Positions 39,977 to 50,100 of a stretch of DNA of 64,000 nucleotides are shown piece after piece. Source of the stretch: Salinicola halophilus (lineage in GTDB: Bacteria; Pseudomonadota; Gammaproteobacteria; Pseudomonadales; Halomonadaceae); the NCBI RefSeq assembly GCF_003206155.1, contig NZ_PZJV01000001.1, positions 861,325-925,324 of the forward strand, written 5' to 3'. The notes under the pieces are model-generated. The model was given only the letters and a program-made list of their open reading frames with translations, had not been told where the DNA came from and did not search any database. Within the stretch, counting starts at the first letter, position 1. Every line of letters begins with the position of its first letter. Made by a program: the position numbers and the translations under genes.

Positions 39977-41122
39977 TCACTTCAGTTTGACGCTGAATCC
40001 GACGCCTTCGAGAGCATCGCGAAGCTCACCCTTGTTCTTCTTGAGCTCGACCCGCAGCGTCTGGAACTCCCGACGCGGCGGATATTCACGACGGTAGCTA
40101 TCGAAGCCTGCCGCCATGCCCAGGCGGCGGCGGTAGCGATCGAAGGCAAGCACGTCGCGGCGGACGTCGTAACAGGCTCGCGCGCAGAGCGACAGCGCAT
40201 CCAGCGGCGGCGTCCAGCCGTGCAGGACGATCTTGCTCAGCCACGGATCCGGTCTCAGCTGCCCCAGCTTGCGCCGCGCCGGGAGACCGAAGTGGCGCAT
40301 CGCCGCCTGATAGATCATCTCGGTACCCCGCATCTTGCCGTCCACGCTGTAGCCGGCGATGTGCGGCGTGGCGATGTCCACCAGCGAGTAGAGCGCTTCG
40401 TCGATGGCGGGTTCGTGCTCCCAGACGTCGATGACGGTGCGCAGATCCTGCGCCCGGGACAGACGCTCGCGCAGGGCGTCGCCGTCGAGGCAGTCGCCGC
40501 GACCGGCACTGATCAGCACCGTACCGGGTTTGAGCGCCTCGATGCGACGACGATCCAGCAGGTGGCGGGTCGCGTGCTCGCCCGCTTCGACGAGCGGCGT
40601 GTGCAGCGAGAGGATGTCGGCGCGCTCGATCAGCGTATCGAGATCGAGGAAATCGTCTCGCCCTTCCGCGGCGGCGCGGGGCGGGTCGCAGATCAGACAG
40701 TCCACGTCGAGATCGTCCAGCCGCGAGGCCAGCCTTGCACCGACTTCGCCGGCGCCGACCACCCCTACCGTCTTGCCGGAGAGCGACACCCCCTCCTCTT
40801 CGGCAAGCAGCAGCAGGCTCGAGAGGACGTAGTCCACCACCGAATCAGCGTTGCTGCCGGGGGCACTCGCGAAGCCGATGCCGCGGTCGGCGAGCGCCTG
40901 CTGGTCAATGTGATCGGTACCGATGGTGCAGGTGCCGACGAACTTGATCGATGACCCCTCGACCATCTCGGCCGTTACCGGGGTCACCGAACGCACGATC
41001 AGCACATCGGCATCGCGCACGCTTTCTGGCGTCATCTCGCGGCCGGACTGCCGCGACACCTCGCCGAGTTCGCCGAAGAACTCTTCCGCCAGCGGCACGT
41101 TTTCATCCACCAGGATGCGCAT
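39977..41122 (-). CDS. pdxB: Erythronate-4-phosphate dehydrogenase
   Basis: Second enzyme of DXP-dependent vitamin B6 synthesis, oxidising 4-phosphoerythronate with NAD. The protein has 381 residues (E. coli 378). MRILVDENVPLAEEFFGELGEV is the PdxB N-terminus, the Rossmann site is TVGVVGAGEVGARLASRL (about 117), then SLHTPLVEAGEHATRHLL, ISAGRGDCLDGDAL and the C-terminal dimerisation domain. Start at 41122 with GAGAGG upstream; the longer frame adds a leader without homology. Single gene, divergent from a WGR-like protein gene. Confidence 0.95.
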   Translation of the reverse strand: MRILVDENVPLAEEFFGELGEVSRQSGREMTPESVRDADVLIVRSVTPVTAEMVEGSSIKFVGTCTIGTDHIDQQALADRGIGFASAPGSNADSVVDYVLSSLLLLAEEEGVSLSGKTVGVVGAGEVGARLASRLDDLDVDCLICDPPRAAAEGRDDFLDLDTLIERADILSLHTPLVEAGEHATRHLLDRRRIEALKPGTVLISAGRGDCLDGDALRERLSRAQDLRTVIDVWEHEPAIDEALYSLVDIATPHIAGYSVDGKMRGTEMIYQAAMRHFGLPARRKLGQLRPDPWLSKIVLHGWTPPLDALSLCARACYDVRRDVLAFDRYRRRLGMAAGFDSYRREYPPRREFQTLRVELKKNKGELRDALEGVGFSVKLK

Positions 41123-41363
41123 GGGACCTCTCTTCCTCGACGGTTCTTTCTGGACGGTTCTTGCACGACGGCTTTTTTGTCGACTGTCTTTTACCGGCAA
41201 TCAACTGGCCGTTTCCGACGCTGACCACGCGCGTCGATTTATTCATCGCGTGCTTTACAATGTCGCTTCGACAAGCGCATCGGGCAAGCCGATTCGGCGC
41301 AGCCATCTTAGGCCGGCCACCCGGCGTGAACAAGCCGTGGGGCCCAGCACGACAGGAGTTCGC

Positions 41364-41639
41364 GTGATCGTTCGTTGGGAAAGTGAGCACGACTACGTGC
41401 TCGTTCATCTGCATCAGGACATGTTCGGCGACTGGATCTTCAGCCGCGCCTGGGGCCAGATCGGCACGCAGTACGGCGGCCTCAAGCACGCCGTCGCCGA
41501 CAGTTACGAACAGGCGCAACTCTGGCTCGAGAGCCTTGCCCATATCCAGCTCGCGCGTGGATTGCGCAAGGTGCTCGAAGCCGAGGACGAAAGCCCCGAA
41601 GGGCGCCGCGCGATGGCGCAGCTGTCGCTGCTCGACTGA
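41364..41639 (+). CDS. Small WGR-domain-like protein
   Basis: Soluble protein of 91 residues. VIVRWESEHDYVLVHLHQDMFGDWIFSRAWGQIGTQYGGLKHAVADSYEQAQLWLESLAHIQLARGL has the WGR outline: a beta-hairpin with RAWGQIGT at the Trp-Gly position, then an alpha helix with a R-G ending. WGR domains bind nucleic acids or PARP substrates; alone in a small protein the role is unknown. The GTG at 41364 lies five bases after a strong ACAGGAG. It is divergent from pdxB and convergent with rlmKL by 21 bp. Confidence 0.7.
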   Translation: MIVRWESEHDYVLVHLHQDMFGDWIFSRAWGQIGTQYGGLKHAVADSYEQAQLWLESLAHIQLARGLRKVLEAEDESPEGRRAMAQLSLLD

Positions 41640-41660
41640 GTCGGCGACGCCCTTCTCGGG

Positions 41661-43919
41661 TCAGTCGCGATGGCGAATGCGAAAGCAGTGGTGAAGATTG
41701 GTGCGCCGCGTGAAATCGGGATCGAACGTCTGCTGGGTGATCTCCTCTACCACGAACGTCGCCGACAGTGACGGGTCGAGGCGAAAACGCTGCTGGTTGT
41801 TGGAGAAGATCAGCTCGCCGCCCGGCGCCAGACGCGCCATGGCGAGCTCGATCAGTCGTGCGTGATCGCGCTGGACGTCGAGCGTACCGGCCATCTTCTT
41901 CGAGTTGGAAAACGTCGGCGGATCGAGAAAGATCAGATCGAAGGTCGCGCTGGCCGTCTCGAGCCAGCGAAAACAGTCGTCACGCACCACCCGGTGTCGG
42001 CTCGGCTCCAGCTGATTGAGCGTGAAGTTGTCTCGCGCCCATTCCAGATAGGTATTGGAGAGATCCACACTGACGCTCTCGCTCGCGCCACCGAGTGCGG
42101 CGTGAACCGTCGCCGTTCCGGTGTAGCAGAACAGGTTGAGAAAGCGCCTGCCGCGCGCCTTCTCGCCGAGCAGCCGACGCACCGGGCGGTGATCCAGAAA
42201 GAGCCCGGTATCGAGATAGTCGACCAGGTTGACCCATAGCGATGCTGCTCCCTCCTTCACCACGAAGCGCTGATGGCTATCGCCCTGCTTTTCGTACTGC
42301 GCCTTGCCGCTCTGACGCTCGCGCTGCTTGTAGTGAATCTGCTCGGGGCGTACGCCCAGCGCCACCGGGATCGCACTCAGCGCATCGTGCAGCCGGCGTT
42401 GTGCCCGGCTGGCGTCGACGGACTTGGGTGGCGCGTACTCCTGAACGTGGATCTGGTGACCGTAGACGTCGATGGCCAGGGCGTACTCCGGCATGTCGGC
42501 ATCGTACAGCCGATAGCAGCTCTCCCCAGAGCGCTTGAGCCACTTGGCGAGCCGCTTGCGGTTCTTCTGCAACCGGTTGGCGAACATTCGCGCGCCTTCA
42601 CTGAGGGCGTCATCAGACTCGGCGGCCGAGGTGGCGCGGGAAGAGGCCCCGTCGCCCGCCGTGGACGCTGTTTCCGGCGCCGCCTTTGTTAGCCCATCAT
42701 TTTCCGATAGCGTTGCGGCCTCGACTGCCGGCGCGGCCGAACGGACGGCAACGTCGGCGAGCAACAGCTTGCAGTCCAGCGGCCCATTCTTGAAGGCGTA
42801 CTGCCGGTGGGCGCGCAGACCGAGCCGGTGCCCGAGATCCGGGTTACCGGTGAACATCGCCAGTGTCCAGCCGCCGAACCCGTGCTTCAATCGCTCGCCG
42901 AGCTTGCCGTAGAGCGCAACGAGCTCCGGCAGTTCGCCCAGGCGCTCACCGTAGGGGGGGTTGGTGACGACCAAGCCGGTATCGGCCGCCGCCGCCGGAC
43001 GCTCGAGGGCGTGGACCGCGCCCCCCTCGAAGTTGATGACCGCCGGTATGCCGGCGCGCATGGCATTGCTCTTGGCCGCCGCGATCGCCTGCGGGCTCTG
43101 GTCGAATCCGAAGAGGCGCGACTGAACTCGCCGCCGACCGAGCGAGGCGCGCGCCCGCGCTTCCTGCATGAGTTCTCGCCAGCACTCGGCATCGAAGTCC
43201 GTCAGGCGTTCGAAATCGAACTGCTCACGAGCGAGCTGCGGCGCCGTGTCGGTAGCCATCATCGCCGCCTCGATCACCAGCGTCCCCGCGCCGCACATCG
43301 GGTCCACCAGCGAGTCGCCGCGCCGGGCACGCGCGGGCCAGCCGGCACGCACCAGGATCGCCGCCGCCAGGTTTTCCTTGAGCGGCGCATGGCCCGCATC
43401 GCGACGATAGCCGCGCTGGTGCAGGCTCGCTCCGACCAGGTCGATCCCCACCAGCAGCTGTCCGCGGTGCAGATGCGCATAGAGGCGAACGTCGGCGTCC
43501 TTGGGCGCCACCGAGGGCCGCTTGCGCCCTGACAGCTGCATCGCCTCGACCACACCGTCCTTGACCACCTGCGCGCCGAACCGGGTATGGCGGATGGCAG
43601 CGGACTGCCCGTGAAAATCGACGGCAATGGTCTGACCGTCGCGCAACAGGCCCGGCCAGTCGAGCCCTCGGACGGCCTCGACGATCGCCGGTGGCTCGTC
43701 GCAGCCGGCGCTGCGGCCAAGCGTCATCACGACCCGGTTGGCCAGACGCGACCAGAGGCAGATGCGATACGCCGTCGCCCGGTCCGCCGTGACGTGAACG
43801 CCGGCGACGGTAGTTTTTTGTATCTGAGCCCCGAGTTCGGCGACCTCGTCCGCCAGCAGCGCTTCGACGCTCCAGGGGCAGGTGATATAGAGACTCAACA
43901 GCGAGTTATCGTCTTTCAT
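41661..43919 (-). CDS. rlmKL: 23S rRNA m2G2445/m7G2069 methyltransferase
   Basis: Fused bifunctional enzyme of 752 residues (E. coli 702). A THUMP domain (about 1-165) is followed by RlmL with DPMCGAGTLVIEAAM (AdoMet) and TNPPYGERLGEL (NPPY), and then RlmK with FLNLFCYTGTATVHAALGGA and IFLDPPTFSNSKKM. It methylates G2445 and G2069 in the 50S peptidyl-transferase region. A low-complexity Ala/Ser/Asp/Glu insert (about 400-440) explains the extra length. Its place beside rmf and pyrD matches other gammaproteobacteria. Confidence 0.96.
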   Translation of the reverse strand: MKDDNSLLSLYITCPWSVEALLADEVAELGAQIQKTTVAGVHVTADRATAYRICLWSRLANRVVMTLGRSAGCDEPPAIVEAVRGLDWPGLLRDGQTIAVDFHGQSAAIRHTRFGAQVVKDGVVEAMQLSGRKRPSVAPKDADVRLYAHLHRGQLLVGIDLVGASLHQRGYRRDAGHAPLKENLAAAILVRAGWPARARRGDSLVDPMCGAGTLVIEAAMMATDTAPQLAREQFDFERLTDFDAECWRELMQEARARASLGRRRVQSRLFGFDQSPQAIAAAKSNAMRAGIPAVINFEGGAVHALERPAAAADTGLVVTNPPYGERLGELPELVALYGKLGERLKHGFGGWTLAMFTGNPDLGHRLGLRAHRQYAFKNGPLDCKLLLADVAVRSAAPAVEAATLSENDGLTKAAPETASTAGDGASSRATSAAESDDALSEGARMFANRLQKNRKRLAKWLKRSGESCYRLYDADMPEYALAIDVYGHQIHVQEYAPPKSVDASRAQRRLHDALSAIPVALGVRPEQIHYKQRERQSGKAQYEKQGDSHQRFVVKEGAASLWVNLVDYLDTGLFLDHRPVRRLLGEKARGRRFLNLFCYTGTATVHAALGGASESVSVDLSNTYLEWARDNFTLNQLEPSRHRVVRDDCFRWLETASATFDLIFLDPPTFSNSKKMAGTLDVQRDHARLIELAMARLAPGGELIFSNNQQRFRLDPSLSATFVVEEITQQTFDPDFTRRTNLHHCFRIRHRD

Positions 43920-44168
43920 GGTGGCGTCTTAAAACCGTCGTCGGACGGTCATATTCCTGTGATGACAAATTGGGGCCGGCTTTATGCCAAAACGCTTATC
44001 GACACTGGTTATCATTTCGGCTAAAGCTAACACTCGTAGCTACGGTAAAACGCATGTGTAACGCTTGTCCGGACGTTCCGCGGACGGTCCAATCCTGGAG
44101 GCTCTCGGGCACCCAATGGACCGTGCTGTCCCAACGCAGATGTAGTGGTTTTGACAAGAGGCCATACG

Positions 44169-44378
44169 ATGAAACGACAGAAACGTGATCGCACTCAGCG
44201 GGCATATCTGCACGGCTATAAAGCGGGGGTGGCCGGTCGCTCACGCGACGAATGCCCTAGCCAAGAGGTCAATCTGCGCGAAAACTGGATGAGCGGCTGG
44301 CGCGAAGGCCGCGGCGATCAGTGGGCGGGCATGACGGGCATTTCGGGCATTCACAAAAATCCAGCGGTCATGACCTGA
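44169..44378 (+). CDS. rmf: Ribosome modulation factor
   Basis: Small basic protein of 69 residues (E. coli 55) starting MKRQKRDRTQRAYLHGYKAG, with GYKAGVAGRSRDECP...NWMSGWREGR as in E. coli RMF. It turns 70S ribosomes into inactive 100S dimers in stationary phase. Compared with E. coli there is an extra C-terminal tail of about 14 residues (MTGISGIHKNPAVMT). RBS is AAGAGG. A terminator follows at 44476. Confidence 0.95.
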   Translation: MKRQKRDRTQRAYLHGYKAGVAGRSRDECPSQEVNLRENWMSGWREGRGDQWAGMTGISGIHKNPAVMT

Positions 44379-44475
44379 CCTCGTTCTCGGAACTTCACAC
44401 ACTGTCTTCGAATTCGACACCGGCAACGACCCGAACAGTGGCCCTGCTGCCACGTCGGGCCGAGGCCCAATCAAG

Positions 44476-44499
44476 GCCCGCCCTCACGGCGGGCTTTTT
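44476..44499 (+). terminator. Terminator of rmf
   Basis: GCCCGCC, loop CTCAC, GGCGGGC then TTTTT; 7-bp perfect stem 97 bp after the stop. Confidence 0.85.
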
Positions 44500-44613
44500 C
44501 GTGTCTGACGGCACGTCTGCCAAACCGCGATAACCTATCCCTGCCCTCGACCGCGGGCCTCTCTGACTCCCGAGACCGCGCAACAACCACTACGTTTGCC
44601 AATTCCTCAGCGA

Positions 44614-45654
44614 TCAGAGCGCGGCGCTATCGAATTCGTCGGTCCGGCGAGTCGCTTCGATGCATTCGCCGATCAGCTCCGGCCCGCGGTAAATGAACCC
44701 CGTGTAGAGCTGGACCAGGTCGGCGCCGGCCTGACATTTCTCGCTGGCGCGAACGCCGCTGTCGATCCCCCCTGCACCGATGATCGGCATATCGGGCAGG
44801 CGTCGCCGCAGTTCTCGAACCACCGCGGTGGAGGTCGCGAACAGCGGCGCGCCCGACAGTCCACCGGCCTCGTGCGCGTGGGGCGTGCCCACTACGTTTT
44901 CCCGCGCAACGGTGGTGTTGGTGGCGATGACGCCGTCGATGGCGTTGGCCTTCAATGCGGTGGCGACCAGGCCGATCTCGTCGCGCGTCATGTCCGGGGC
45001 GATCTTCACCGCCAGCGGGACGCGTCGGCCGTTGACCGCGTCGAGCCGGGTCGCCTCCTGCTTGAGCGCACCCAGCAGCGAATCCAGATGCTCGCCGAAC
45101 TGCAGGCTCCGAAGCCCCGGCGTGTTGGGCGAGGAGACATTGACACTGATGTAGTGCGCCGCCGCATGCGCCCGCTGCAGACAGGTGACGTAATCGTCGA
45201 CCGCGCGCTCGACCGGCGTCGAGAGATTCTTGCCGATGTTGATACCGATGACGCCGGCATAGCGGCTCCGACGCACGTTGGCGACCAGATGATCGACGCC
45301 TGCGTTATTGAACCCCATCCGATTGATGATGGCCTGGGGGCCGGTGAGCCGGAAAAGCCGCGGCCGCGGATTGCCCTGCTGCGCCTTGGGCGTCACCGTA
45401 CCGACCTCGACGAAGCCGAAACCGAGCGCGCCCAGCGCGTCGAGATGATCGGCGTTCTTGTCGAGCCCTGCCGCCAGCCCCACGCGATTGGCGAACGACA
45501 GCCCCATGACGTCAACCGGCGTGGCGTCGTCGGAACGACTGCCAAGCCGCCCGGCGACATGCAGCCGGTGCGCGGTATCGAGGCCGGTGAGCGTCAGGCG
45601 ATGGGCGGTCTCGGGGTCGAGACGAAACAGCAGCGAGCGAACGACGGGGTACAT
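44614..45654 (-). CDS. pyrD: Dihydroorotate dehydrogenase (quinone)
   Basis: Membrane-associated class 2 enzyme of pyrimidine synthesis that oxidises dihydroorotate with ubiquinone. The protein has 346 residues (E. coli 336). The N-terminal helix MYPVVRSLLFRLDPETAHRL binds membrane and quinone; NRVGLAAGLDKNA, then NVSSPNTPGLRSLQ with the catalytic serine (about 174), NAIDGVIATNTT and IIGAGGIDSGVRA bind FMN and substrate. Single gene, convergent with rmf. Confidence 0.97.
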   Translation of the reverse strand: MYPVVRSLLFRLDPETAHRLTLTGLDTAHRLHVAGRLGSRSDDATPVDVMGLSFANRVGLAAGLDKNADHLDALGALGFGFVEVGTVTPKAQQGNPRPRLFRLTGPQAIINRMGFNNAGVDHLVANVRRSRYAGVIGINIGKNLSTPVERAVDDYVTCLQRAHAAAHYISVNVSSPNTPGLRSLQFGEHLDSLLGALKQEATRLDAVNGRRVPLAVKIAPDMTRDEIGLVATALKANAIDGVIATNTTVARENVVGTPHAHEAGGLSGAPLFATSTAVVRELRRRLPDMPIIGAGGIDSGVRASEKCQAGADLVQLYTGFIYRGPELIGECIEATRRTDEFDSAAL

Positions 45655-45769
45655 GGGAATTCTCGTCGGCGGCGGTTGAAATGGCGAAAGGGTCGAGATT
45701 CGGCGGCGTGCGAGTATACCTCAACGCCTCTTCCGGGCACGAATCGCCACGTCCGACCGTAGACGAAAG

Positions 45770-45792
45770 ACCCGGCGCCAATGGCGCCGGGT
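45770..45792 (-). terminator. Hairpin terminator after the PPC-like exported protein
   Basis: ACCCGGCGCC, three-base loop, GGCGCCGGGT: a perfect 10-bp stem just after the stop (minus strand), followed by TCTTTCG, a weak U-tract. Confidence 0.6.
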
Positions 45793-45823
45793 CGCTAGCA
45801 TCCGTCGAAGAGAACTCAGCGCA

Positions 45824-46963
45824 CTACTGTGTATCCAGCTGCTGCACACGCAGCGTGTAGTTGTTGGCGCCGTTCATGGCCGAACCGAACCGCTGACCGT
45901 TCACCCAGACCTGATACTGGCCCGACGGGAGCACGGTTTCGATATCGAAATCGCCATCGGCCATGGAACCCTCATCGCTGGCAACGACCTGACCGTTCTC
46001 GTCGAGTATCCGCACCTCGAGCCGGTAAGTCCCTTCGTTGCCCGGGAAGGTCGAGCTTGCCACCGAAACCGTCCCCGCCGTAGCGACGTTGAAGCTCAGC
46101 ACGACGCCCTGCTCCCGAATCAGGATATCGGCGACGATCTCGTCGAAACCGTCGGGCATCGCCGGCGCTTCACGAGGGCCAGGGTTGGGTGTGGAAGCCG
46201 ATTCGACGGCCTTCTCCGCCAGCGGCTCGTCGATGGCGGCCGCATCCGTATCCGGCGTCGCCGGCGGTGTTGCCGCGACACCGGTGTTGGAAGGCGCGTG
46301 CGTGGCGTCGCCATCTCCCGCGTCCCGCTCACCGTTACCGCCGGCCTGGGCATCCTCGCCGCGTCGGCTGGGGGCGCTGAGCGTCGCGACCTGATCGCTC
46401 TCGTCAACGAAAGCGGTCGTCCGCCCGGAAGGTGCGGCGCCGCCGAACATGATACCGCCGCCGTCGTCGATACCGCTCTGGCCGTTATCCAGCACGCGGC
46501 CCTGGGCATCGAGTTCGGCGACGCTGATGTTGTAGCTGTTGCCACCGGTCTTGGTGGTCCCGAATTTCTGACCCGACACTTGAATGGTGTAGGTGCCCGG
46601 CTCCAGCGCCTCTTCCATGACCAGACCGCCGGAGTAACCCATGCCGCTGTCCTTGGCTACGACATTGCCGTCGGCATCGACGAGCGTGGCAAGGATCTTG
46701 TAGTCCTCCGACTCACCCGGCAGGGTCGAGCTCGCGAAACGATAGCGGCCCGCCTCTTCCACGGTGAAGGGATGTTGATACATACCGCCGAAGAAGAAGC
46801 TCTGGCTACGAGCGTCGCTGCTCGACTTGAAGAACTTGGTAAGGTCGACCTGGCTGGCCGCTTCCTGAGCGTCCTTGAGCGCTTCGCTCTGGGCGAGCGT
46901 CTGCGAGCTGACGCCGGCAAGGCTCAAGCCCACGACGAGAGTAGTGAATACGCGATGCTTCAT
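45824..46963 (-). CDS. Exported protein with two related beta domains
   Basis: Protein of 379 residues. A signal peptide (to about QTLAQ, residue 25) leads to an Ala/Asp/Lys-rich segment. Two copies of one domain follow: residues about 60-155 and 285-378, each with a (V)ASST(L/F)PG..Y, L.DxxGxVVA(K/S)D, PG/SGxYxxxVxGQxFG and a (G/N)xNxYxxxV end. The pattern recalls pre-peptidase C-terminal (PPC) or similar beta-sandwich domains, but I do not recognise an exact family. A Pro/Ala/Asp/Thr-rich linker (about 165-280) joins them. The ATG at 46963 has AGAGAGG upstream. Located next to gdhB by chance or by shared regulation; no link visible. Confidence 0.72.
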   Translation of the reverse strand: MKHRVFTTLVVGLSLAGVSSQTLAQSEALKDAQEAASQVDLTKFFKSSSDARSQSFFFGGMYQHPFTVEEAGRYRFASSTLPGESEDYKILATLVDADGNVVAKDSGMGYSGGLVMEEALEPGTYTIQVSGQKFGTTKTGGNSYNISVAELDAQGRVLDNGQSGIDDGGGIMFGGAAPSGRTTAFVDESDQVATLSAPSRRGEDAQAGGNGERDAGDGDATHAPSNTGVAATPPATPDTDAAAIDEPLAEKAVESASTPNPGPREAPAMPDGFDEIVADILIREQGVVLSFNVATAGTVSVASSTFPGNEGTYRLEVRILDENGQVVASDEGSMADGDFDIETVLPSGQYQVWVNGQRFGSAMNGANNYTLRVQQLDTQ

Positions 46964-47125
46964 GGGGCCTCTCTGCATTGGCGACGGTCACGTCGCTTCC
47001 CGCGTAACGAGGACGCCTGCCGATACCCGACGGGGTAACGGCACGCGTCGATCAAAAGGGAGCGCGACCGCGTCGACGCGCTCGGAGTGGACGAGGCACG
47101 CACGCCTCGCCCGGCTCGGGCAACC

Positions 47126-50100
47126 TTATCCGTCACTCTCGCTTTCGGCAAGATCGACCAGCTCCCGAATCGCCACCGCGGCCAGCGCGAAGCTGACCTG
47201 CGTGCCGGTGTTGATTTCGGCGAGCAGCGCGTTCCAGCGCTCGAACAGCGCCGCATGCTGCTGCTCCCAGCGCTCGACCCGTTTCTCCACGTCTCGCGGG
47301 GCCTCGGCCATGCCCAGCACCTTGACCGTCAACGCCAGCTGCTGGCGATCGAGATCGTCACGGAAGGTTTCCCGTGCCTGCGCCTGCCAGCCGTCCCGCA
47401 CTTCGAGGCCGTTGAGCTGCTGCATCATCCACGGCAGATCGAGCCGTTCGCCCACGGTGTAGTACACCTCGGCGACACGCTGGAGCTTTTCATCGCTGGC
47501 GCGCGCCGCCTGGATGATCCCGAGGCCGGCATAAAGGCTGGGGGCCGCCGCCACGACCGCCGCGGTGGCCTGCGGCACGCCCGCCTCGACGAGCGCATCG
47601 CGTCGCTCGATCCAGGCGTCACGCTCGTCGCCCTGCAGACGGTTGCCGATATCCTCCTGGATCTGTGCCAGCTGCGGGGCGAACTGGTCGACGCACTCCT
47701 TGACGCTGAGCGAGCCGCGGTGACGCACGAACCAGCGGGTCGCCCGGCGCAGCAGCCGCATCAGATCGAGCATCATTCGGTACTGCACCTGGCTCTCGAC
47801 CTTGTAGTCCAGCGCCTCGATACGCTCCCACAGCCGCTCCAGGCCGAAGCTGTCCCGAGCGATGACGTAGGCCTGAGCGATCTCCACGCGGCTGGCGCCG
47901 GTGGCGTCGCGCAGCTGGCGAATGAAGGTCACGCCCATGTGGTCGACCAGATTGTTGGCCAGCTGCGTTGCCACGATCTCCTGCTTGAGCCGGTGCTGGT
48001 AGAGATCCTGCGGATACCGCTCGGCAAGCGTTCCCGGGAATGCCCGGGTCACGTGCTGTTGCAGCTGCGGGTCGTCCGGGAGTTCGGCGGCGATGAGATC
48101 GCTCTTGAGCGTACTTTTGGCATACGAGATCAGCACGCAGAGCTCGGGCAGCGTCAGGCCGCCGTCGTTGTTGCTGCGCTCGATCAGCTGCTCGTCGCTG
48201 GGGAGGAACTCGAGTTCACGGTCGAGACTGCCGGCGGCCTCGAGCTCGTTGATGAAACGTCGGTACGGCCCCAGCCCTTCCTGGGACTGCAGTTCGGCGA
48301 GCGAGAGCGCCTGGGTCTGACGGTAGTTGTCACGCACCACGAGGTCGCCGACCTCGTCGGTCATTTCGCCGAGCAGCTCGTTGCGCTGCTTCTCGGTCAT
48401 GTCACCGCGCTGGACGATGTCATCCAGCAGGATCTTGATGTTGACCTCGTGGTCGGAGCAGTTCACCCCGCCGGCATTGTCGATGAAGTCCGTATTCACG
48501 CGGACGCCACGGGCCGCGGCCTCCATTCGGCCGCGCTGTGTCAGGCCCAGGTTGCCGCCTTCGCCGACGACGCGGCACTTGAGCTCGCGACCATCGATGC
48601 GCAGTCCGTCGTTGGCCTTATCGCCGACATCGGCGTGGCTCTCGGTGGAGGCCTTGACGTAGGTGCCGATGCCGCCGTTCCAGAGCAGATCGAAGCGTGA
48701 CTTGAGCATCGCGTTGATCAAATCGTTGGGCGCGAGCTTGTCCGCTTCGATGTCGAAGACTTCCTTCATCGCCGGCGAGATCGCGATCGACTTGGCGTTG
48801 CGATCGAAGATGCCGCCGCCTTCGGAGATCACGCTCTCGTCGTAGTCCGACCAGCTCGAGCGGGGCTGCTCGAACAGACGCTGGCGCTCGGTGAACGAGG
48901 CCGCCGCATCGGGGGTCGGATCGACGAAGATATGGCGGTGATTGAACGCCCCGAGCAGACGAATCTTGTCGGAGAGCAGCATGCCGTTGCCGAAGACGTC
49001 ACCCGCCATATCGCCGACGCCCAGTGCCGTGAACTCGTCTTTCTGGGTATTGATGCCCATTTCGCGGAAGTGGCGCTTCACCGACTCCCAGGCACCGCGG
49101 GCGGTGATCGCCATGCCCTTGTGGTCATAGCCCTGCGCCCCGCCGGAGGCGAAGGCGTCGCGCAGCCAGAACCCGTACTCCAGCGAAATGGCGTTGGCGT
49201 AATCGGAGAAGGTCGCGGTGCCCTTGTCGGCGGCGACGACCAGATAGGGGTCGTCCGGGTCGTGACGAACCACCGCCGTCGGCGCGACCACGGTGGTGCC
49301 ATCGAGATTGTCGCTGATGTCGAGCAGTCCGCGAATCAGAATGCGATAGCACTCGATGCCCTCGGCCTGGATCGCATCCCGATCCGCGTTCTCCGGCATG
49401 CGCTTGCAGATGAAACCGCCCTTCGCCCCCACCGGCACGATGACCGAGTTCTTCACCTGCTGGGCCTTCATCAATCCCAGGATCTCGGTGCGAAAATCCT
49501 CGTTGCGATCCGACCAGCGCAATCCGCCGCGGGCCACCTTGCCACCGCGCAGATGCACACCTTCCATGCGCGGCGAGTAGACGAACACCTCGAATATCGG
49601 CCGCGGCTTGGGCATGCCCGGCACCTTGCTGGGCTCGAGCTTGAACGAGATGTACGCCTTGGCGCCGCCGTCGGCCTGGGGTTGGAAGAAGTTGGTACGC
49701 ACCGTCGCCTGGATCAGGTCGACGTAGCGGCGCAGCAGCAGGTCGTCGTTGAGGCTCGCGACCTGATCGAGCTGGCCGTTGACCGACTCGATGATGCGCT
49801 CGCAGGCGGCATCCCGGTCGCTTTCGCCGTCGGGGGTGAAGCGCTGTTCGAACAGCTCGGTCAGCCCGCGGGTGATGTCGGTGTAGGTGGCCAGCGTATT
49901 GGCGATATAGGCCTGCGAGAGACCGATGCGCAGCTGTTTGAGGTAGCGGGCATAGGCGCGCAGCACCGCGACCTGGCGCCAGTCGAGACCGGCGCCGATG
50001 ATCAGCCGGTTGTAGGCGTCGTTTTCCGCATCACCGACCCAGATCCGGGTAAAGGCATCGATGAAGTTCTCGCGCATCTCGCCCAGATCGACCTCTTCGA

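Noticed and set aside
47087-48700. 537-codon open frame on the plus strand
   Set aside because: Antisense to the gdhB 3' part; same artefact.
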